Source of the DNA: a virus
Virus record (IMG/VR): IMGVR_UViG_3300035665_000086
Location: 1-41,445 of that record
Length of the DNA: 41,445 nt
Reading direction: 5' to 3' (one strand)
Shown here in pieces: positions 37,847 to 41,445 of the stretch; the first letter of the stretch is position 1, and every line of letters begins with the position of its first letter. A model generated the notes under the pieces. It did not search any database. It had not been told where the DNA came from and worked only from the letters and a program-made list of their open reading frames with translations. The translations under genes and the position numbers were made by a program.

Positions 37847-37876
37847 AAAACCCAGCGTAAATGCTGGGTTTTTGTT
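37847..37876 (+). terminator. Rho-independent terminator after the FHA-like gene
   Basis: AAAACCCAGC (37847-37856) pairs with GCTGGGTTTT (37863-37872) around a 6-nt loop, with further T residues. Confidence 0.9.
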
Positions 37877-37899
37877 TATGTGTATATATTTATTATTAT

Positions 37900-38151
37900 A
37901 TGAAAAAATCAGAACTCAAAGACCTTATCAAAGAAGTAATGGATGAAATGGTAACATTAAATCCAGAACGCCAGCAGGATATGATTGAATATCAACTAAC
38001 TGCCATAGAAGAAAAGTGTAAGCGTATAAAAGAGATTATGGCAAGTGAAACTGTAAAGTTAGATCCTTGGATTATAGATAAGGTTAGCATAGCATTTCAT
38101 AACATAGATGTTATTGCCAACAAGTTCATGTTTGGAGATAAAGCGGACTAA
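37900..38151 (+). CDS. Small helical protein upstream of the PlcP-like gene
   Basis: I place the start at ATG 37900 (83 residues), just after ATATTTATT (37886-37894) and after the terminator; an in-frame ATG at 37861 lies inside the terminator and is rejected. The protein is a run of charged helices, opening with M-K-K-S-E-L-K-D-L-I-K-E-V-M-D-E, another leader of the kind seen on suspected head proteins. No family recognised. The next gene starts at the base after its stop, so translation is coupled. Confidence 0.7.
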   Translation: MKKSELKDLIKEVMDEMVTLNPERQQDMIEYQLTAIEEKCKRIKEIMASETVKLDPWIIDKVSIAFHNIDVIANKFMFGDKAD

Positions 38152-38919
38152 ATGAAACTACCTAAATATCGCTCTATTTTTATATCCGACCTACATCTCG
38201 GTTCTAAAAATAGCAAGGCGAAAGAGGTAGAAAATTTTCTAAAATGTAACAGTTGCGAGACTCTTTATCTCGTCGGTGATGTCATAGATGGTTGGAAGTT
38301 TCAACAAAACAGGTCAAAATGGAAAAACAGCCATTCTGAAGTAATCAGAAGATTGTTGAAACTACATCGTAATGATACCAAAATAGTATATGTTATTGGC
38401 AATCACGATGAGTTTTTCAGATTGATGCTGCCATATGAACTTGAAGTAGGAAACATCAAGTTATGTAATGAAATAGAACATATTAGTGTATATGGTGAAA
38501 AATATCTTGTTGTTCACGGAGATTTATTTGATGGTATAACAAGATTGGCTCCGTGGCTTAGTTTTCTTGGAGACAAAAGTTATGATTTTATTCTTGCCCT
38601 AAATACAAAATATAACTGGATAAGACATAAACTTGGATTTGGTTATTGGAGTTTCAGCAAGTTTTTGAAGCATCGCGTCAAAAAGGCCGTTGATTTTATA
38701 TTCAAGTTTGAGACTAATATATCTAATCATTGTAAAAGAAAAGGATATGTTGGCGTAATATGCGGTCATATACATCATCCAGAAATGAAACATATAAATG
38801 ATGTTCATTATATGAACTGCGGCGATTGGGTAGAATCATTGACCGCCATAGTAGAGCATCACAATGGAACATTTGAGTTGATACACTACAATGAAAAAGA
38901 TACTAATAGTAACGGATAA
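38152..38919 (+). CDS. PlcP/LpxH-like calcineurin-type phosphoesterase
   Basis: The 255-residue protein carries all metallophosphoesterase motifs: S-D-L-H-L-G (13-18), G-D-V-I-D-G-W (about 43-49), G-N-H-D-E (about 84-88), H-G-D-L-F-D, G-H-I-H-H-P-E and N-C-G-D-W-V-E-S. The last two blocks and the Y-W-S-F-S-K-F segment are typical of the group annotated as UDP-2,3-diacylglucosamine hydrolase, which includes the PlcP phospholipases used in phosphate starvation. PlcP cleaves phospholipids to diacylglycerol. The next gene, overlapping by 29 nt, is a GT4 glycosyltransferase, and plcP-agt pairs of this order remodel bacterial membranes to glycolipids. LpxH activity is the alternative. Confidence 0.85.
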   Translation: MKLPKYRSIFISDLHLGSKNSKAKEVENFLKCNSCETLYLVGDVIDGWKFQQNRSKWKNSHSEVIRRLLKLHRNDTKIVYVIGNHDEFFRLMLPYELEVGNIKLCNEIEHISVYGEKYLVVHGDLFDGITRLAPWLSFLGDKSYDFILALNTKYNWIRHKLGFGYWSFSKFLKHRVKKAVDFIFKFETNISNHCKRKGYVGVICGHIHHPEMKHINDVHYMNCGDWVESLTAIVEHHNGTFELIHYNEKDTNSNG

Positions 38920-39883
38920 TCTTTTCACGCAAATAAATGGCGTTGTAACTACATACAAGAATATAAAGATACAGGCGGAAAATGATGGACATACGGTATG
39001 CTTTATTTCACCGGAAATGTATAAGCATTTTAGTATGCCAAGATATCCGGAAGTAAAAATGAGCCTGCCATTTGGATTAGGAAAAAAGATAGAAGAATAC
39101 AATCCAGATTATATTCATATTTCTACAGAAGGCCCGCTTGGACTTTTTGCCAAACTATATTGTGATAGTAAGAAATACAAATACAACACTTCATATCATA
39201 CAAAGTTTCCAGAGTATGTGAATGAAATGTATAAAATACCAAAGTGTATCACATATTCTTATGTAAGATGGTTTCATAAACATTCTGGTAGAGTATTGGT
39301 TACTACCAAGTCAATGATGAATGAACTGAGTAAAAACAATTTTGACGTTGAGATGGTTATATGGACAAGAGGAGTTGATAAGAATCTGCTGACGCCAACA
39401 ACTCAAAGAAAAAATAATGAAGTTCCTGTTGTGTTATATGTTGGCAGAATATCCCTTGAAAAAAATCTGGATGACTTGTGTGTTCTACAAGACAAATATG
39501 AAGTTCGCTTGGTTGGTGATGGTCCATATAGAAAACATTTAGAGAAAAAATATAAAAATGTAAAGTTCCTTGGATACAAAACCGGAAAAGATTTAGCAAA
39601 TGAATATATAAACGCAGATGTATTTTGTTTTCCCAGCAAAACAGACACATTTGGTATAGTTTTGATAGAAGCAATGAGTTTAGGCACGCCAATAGCCGCA
39701 TATCCCGTTTCTGGTCCAATAGATATTGTTCAAGATGGGTTGACTGGATATATGGGAGATAATCTTGAAGATTGTATCAACAAATCGCTAAAACTAAACC
39801 GTGATATAGTCGCGATGAATGGTTCATATTGGACTTGGGAAAATTGCTGGAAAATATTCAAACAAAACTTAATTGAAAAATAG
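38891..39883 (+). CDS. GT4 glycosyltransferase (Agt/mannosyltransferase-like)
   Basis: The 330-residue GT-B enzyme has N-G-V-V-T-T at its N-terminal sugar-acceptor side, Y-H-T-K-F-P-E-Y, the linker V-V-L-Y-V-G-R-I-S-L-E-K-N-L, G-D-G-P-Y-R and the donor-site motif F-P-S-K-T-D-T-F-G-I-V-L-I-E-A-M-S-L-G-T-P in its C-terminal half. This layout is that of GDP-mannose or UDP-sugar dependent transferases, including those acting on diacylglycerol. It overlaps the PlcP-like gene by 29 nt, so the product of one (diacylglycerol) could be the substrate of the other. It is slightly short for GT4. A role in O-antigen or exopolysaccharide is the main alternative. Confidence 0.88.
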   Translation: MKKILIVTDNLFTQINGVVTTYKNIKIQAENDGHTVCFISPEMYKHFSMPRYPEVKMSLPFGLGKKIEEYNPDYIHISTEGPLGLFAKLYCDSKKYKYNTSYHTKFPEYVNEMYKIPKCITYSYVRWFHKHSGRVLVTTKSMMNELSKNNFDVEMVIWTRGVDKNLLTPTTQRKNNEVPVVLYVGRISLEKNLDDLCVLQDKYEVRLVGDGPYRKHLEKKYKNVKFLGYKTGKDLANEYINADVFCFPSKTDTFGIVLIEAMSLGTPIAAYPVSGPIDIVQDGLTGYMGDNLEDCINKSLKLNRDIVAMNGSYWTWENCWKIFKQNLIEK

Positions 39884-39886
39884 TTA

Positions 39887-39914
39887 TTGACTTCTGATAG
39901 AAAATATCCATACT
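39887..39914 (+). promoter_or_regulatory. Sigma70-like promoter for the second tRNA pair
   Basis: TTGACT (39887-39892), 16-nt spacer, CATACT (39909-39914). The start near 39921 lies 13 nt before the first tRNA. Confidence 0.65.
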
Positions 39915-39933
39915 AGCCATTGTTAGTTGATTT

Positions 39934-40027
39934 GGTCCCATAGTGTAACTGGAAGCACCGACAGCCTTATAAACTGTGCGCACCTGATTAGTGCCGAGCG
40001 GGGGTTCGATTCCCTCTGGGACTACCA
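39934..40027 (+). tRNA. tRNA with UAU anticodon (Ile AUA) on a class II body
   Basis: GGTCCCA (39934-39940) pairs with TGGGACT (40017-40023); A73 and CCA. ACAGC/ACTGT (one C-A mismatch) encloses CTTATAA, centred on UAU. The variable region is 22 nt long with a GCAC/GTGC stem, as in Leu, Ser or Tyr tRNAs and not in Ile tRNAs. T-loop TTCGATT is normal. The amino acid is therefore uncertain. Confidence 0.8.
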
Positions 40028-40036
40028 AATTGTTAG

Positions 40037-40111
40037 GGTGGGTTAATTAATGTGGTATAATGCTGGTCTCATAAGCCAAGATAGCGGATTCAAACGCCGC
40101 ACCCACTACCA
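40037..40111 (+). tRNA. tRNA-Met (CAU), or Ile2 if lysidine-modified
   Basis: GGTGGGT (40037-40043) pairs with ACCCACT (40101-40107); A73 and CCA. Loop CTCATAA gives CAU. T-loop TTCAAAC. No initiator-type GGG/CCC anticodon stem is present, so elongator Met or AUA-reading Ile2 are both possible. Confidence 0.85.
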
Positions 40112-40115
40112 TTAT

Positions 40116-40628
40116 ATGAAATATAGTTTTTCCAAGTATGAAAAGGAAGATCCCAATTTTATCTCCGATTTGAGAGAAAGCAAAAAATCCGTAGAAGTCG
40201 TCGCCGATTGGCTTCGTTCATTAGGAAAAAAAGTAAATATATTCGAAGTCAAGGAAAGGCCAAGCGTAGAGAAAATGGCAGAATATGCAGACGACGGAGA
40301 TCTCGAAATTGTTGATGAATTGAATGGAAGTAAAAGAATAGAAGTAAAACATAGAAAATCTTTAAAATTTTCTGGTCTAAAAGATTTTCCTTATAAAACA
40401 ATCATAGTTGACGTATGTCATACATTCGATAATGCTGATCCAAAACCGTATGCATATGTTATATTAAATGACACTATGACTACGGCTCTTATAGTAACTA
40501 CAAGCTCTTCCGAATATTGGAAAAAAGTTTCAAAAAGAGATAGATTTAAAAACAGAATAAGATATTTTTACGAATGCCCAGTTGAGCACGTAAAAGAAAA
40601 AAAATTGTTTACAAATTGTAAAGTTTGA
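40116..40628 (+). CDS. Putative PD-(D/E)XK nuclease-like protein
   Basis: The start is taken as ATG 40116, after the tRNA; earlier in-frame starts would lie inside the tRNA. The 170-residue protein has a helical N-terminus (S-V-E-V-V-A-D-W-L-R-S-L-G), then D62-L-E-I-V-D-E-L followed by R-I-E76-V-K78-H-R, a possible D...ExK metal site, and strands such as K-T-I-I-V-D-V and Y-A-Y-V-I-L-N. This fits small restriction-like nucleases, with other folds possible. It is AT-rich and stands alone after the tRNA pair, without a promoter of its own. Confidence 0.55.
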   Translation: MKYSFSKYEKEDPNFISDLRESKKSVEVVADWLRSLGKKVNIFEVKERPSVEKMAEYADDGDLEIVDELNGSKRIEVKHRKSLKFSGLKDFPYKTIIVDVCHTFDNADPKPYAYVILNDTMTTALIVTTSSSEYWKKVSKRDRFKNRIRYFYECPVEHVKEKKLFTNCKV

Positions 40629-40684
40629 TGAACTGGTTTTTTAATCTGTAAAAATTTACATAAATATTAACACTAACCGTAGTT

Positions 40685-41131
40685 ATGAAAAAGATACTTG
40701 TTATGGGTTTGCCTGGTTCGGGTAAAACAACATTATCTACTGCGTTATCAAAAATATTGAACGCTGTTCATTTCAACGCCGACGAAATAAGAACTAAAAT
40801 AAATAAAGACCTTACGTTTGATGTAGCTGATAGAATAGAACACGCCAGAAGAATGGGAGTATTATGTGATATAGTAAATAGAACAGGTGTATATGCCATA
40901 GCAGATTTTGTATGCCCTACGGCAGCAGCACGAGAGGCATTTGGCGCCAAAGATGCTTATGTAATATTAATGGCAAGAAAACCAGTTAGAGATTTTACTG
41001 ATACAACAAAGTTATTTACACAACCAACTGATTATCATCTGAAAGTAGATGAATCACACGAACTTGATTATTGGGTACATTACATATACAATAATCTAAA
41101 AAGCATACAGCACGAAGATTATAAGATATAA
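40685..41131 (+). CDS. APS-kinase-like P-loop kinase
   Basis: The 148-residue protein begins with a Walker A loop, V-M-G-L-P-G-S-G-K-T-T (about 6-16), then H-F-N-A-D-E-I-R, D-R-I-E-H-A-R-R-M-G and Y-A-I-A-D-F-V-C-P-T, the sequence pattern of adenylylsulfate kinase (CysC). Such enzymes phosphorylate the 3'-OH of adenosine 5'-phosphosulfate. It is shorter than CysC (about 200), and the end (P-T-D-Y-H-L-K-V-D) is a reduced version. Phage members could act on another nucleotide or on a nucleic-acid end. No sulfate-pathway partner is visible here. Confidence 0.75.
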   Translation: MKKILVMGLPGSGKTTLSTALSKILNAVHFNADEIRTKINKDLTFDVADRIEHARRMGVLCDIVNRTGVYAIADFVCPTAAAREAFGAKDAYVILMARKPVRDFTDTTKLFTQPTDYHLKVDESHELDYWVHYIYNNLKSIQHEDYKI

Positions 41132-41153
41132 CCGTATTATTACTTATTATAGA

Positions 41154-41178
41154 TTTTATGCTTGAGTATAGCATAAAA
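41154..41178 (+). repeat. AT-rich 9-bp inverted repeat
   Basis: TTTTATGCT (41154-41162) with AGCATAAAA (41170-41178), loop 7 nt. It may be a weak terminator between the kinase and the next gene. Confidence 0.5.
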
Positions 41179-41197
41179 ACCTGTATAGTTATAGCAT

Positions 41198-41445
41198 ATG
41201 AATAAGAAACTATTGTTTATCTTTACTATGTTTGTTAGCGGCATTTTTGCCAATGACTCTGTTGTAGATTTTGGTAATTATGATATTATGAGCACATTTC
41301 AGCCGTCATATACAGACCCTGTGCAGATGATTAGTATGAGCAGCAGTTATGATTGGGATGATGACGATGAAGATGATGACGATGATGACGATAAATACAA
41401 GCGTCCATATTATGGCGGTGGAGGTGGTTATGATAAAGATTATTG
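41198..41445 (+). CDS. Secreted Asp-rich protein (3' truncated by window end)
   Basis: From ATG 41198 the frame is open to the end of the window (82 full codons). It starts with a signal peptide (M-N-K-K-L-L-F-I-F-T-M-F-V-S-G-I-F-A, cut before N-D), continues with a polar part and then an aspartate block (about 12 Asp within 16 residues, 60-76) followed by Y-Y-G-G-G-G-G-Y. Acidic repeats of this type can bind calcium. With the glycine-zipper (27312) and FHA-like (35857) proteins it is a third exported protein. The rest is not in view. Confidence 0.7.
   Translation, partial: MNKKLLFIFTMFVSGIFANDSVVDFGNYDIMSTFQPSYTDPVQMISMSSSYDWDDDDEDDDDDDDKYKRPYYGGGGGYDKDY

Noticed and set aside
38152-38919. 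LpxH (lipid A pathway) as the firm name for the phosphoesterase
   Set aside because: The motif set is shared by LpxH and PlcP-like proteins; the overlap with a GT4 transferase favours PlcP, so no lpxH symbol is given.

Overview
This window is part of the genome of a large tailed phage that is distantly T4-like. A replicative helicase end, a family B DNA polymerase (gp43), a sliding clamp (gp45), a clamp-loader ATPase (gp44), NrdA/NrdB, rIIA and rIIB, a holin-like gene, an RNA ligase and 17 tRNA genes lie together with many small unknown genes and tight ATGA overlaps. I cannot name the phage or host from sequence alone. A two-partner-secretion (FHA-type) passenger and a PlcP/Agt-like lipid-remodelling pair suggest a Gram-negative, probably aquatic, host.

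Layout. 1-3.2 kb: helicase C-terminus and class I ribonucleotide reductase (nrdB-nrdA). 3.2-4.4 kb: two lysine/acid-rich proteins with capsid-targeting-like N-termini. 4.4-8.2 kb: a MoxR/CobS-like AAA+ ATPase split by a GIY-YIG homing endonuclease, followed by its likely partner, an HEXXH metallopeptidase-VWA protein. 8.2-12 kb: rIIA, rIIB and a small unknown. 12.1-17.7 kb: an AT-rich island with a Pro/Thr-repeat protein and four overlapping genes for glycosyltransferases, a nucleotide-sugar-dehydrogenase-like protein and a methyltransferase. 17.7-22.8 kb: polymerase, clamp, clamp loader and small genes including a 2H phosphoesterase-like protein. 22.8-26 kb: a ParB-like protein and two reverse-strand, probably virion-related genes. 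26-28.1 kb: RNA ligase, a frameshifted glycine-zipper protein and a minimal transcription unit. 28.1-34.3 kb: candidate structured RNAs, holin and the main tRNA array with interspersed small genes, a GT32-like enzyme and an ADP-ribosyltransferase-like protein. 34.3-41.4 kb: structural-looking proteins, a staphylococcal-nuclease homologue, the FHA-like protein, the PlcP/Agt-like pair, two more tRNAs, a putative nuclease, an APS-kinase-like protein and a truncated acidic secreted protein.

Expression. Many units start with a sigma70-like promoter (TTGACT/A, 15-18 nt, CATAnT or TAnAnT). A second motif, ATATTTATA, precedes several accessory or structural genes. Leaders are often very short (0-20 nt) and usually lack a Shine-Dalgarno sequence.

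The most notable observations are: the split AAA+ ATPase with Walker A and Walker B in separate reading frames; a recurring N-terminal peptide that may send several enzymes, including ParB-like and ADP-ribosyltransferase-like proteins, into the capsid; the Pro/Thr protein with its own glycosylation cassette; the PlcP/Agt-like pair; the FHA-type protein; seven tRNAs with non-canonical T-loops; and several unassigned structured RNA candidates.
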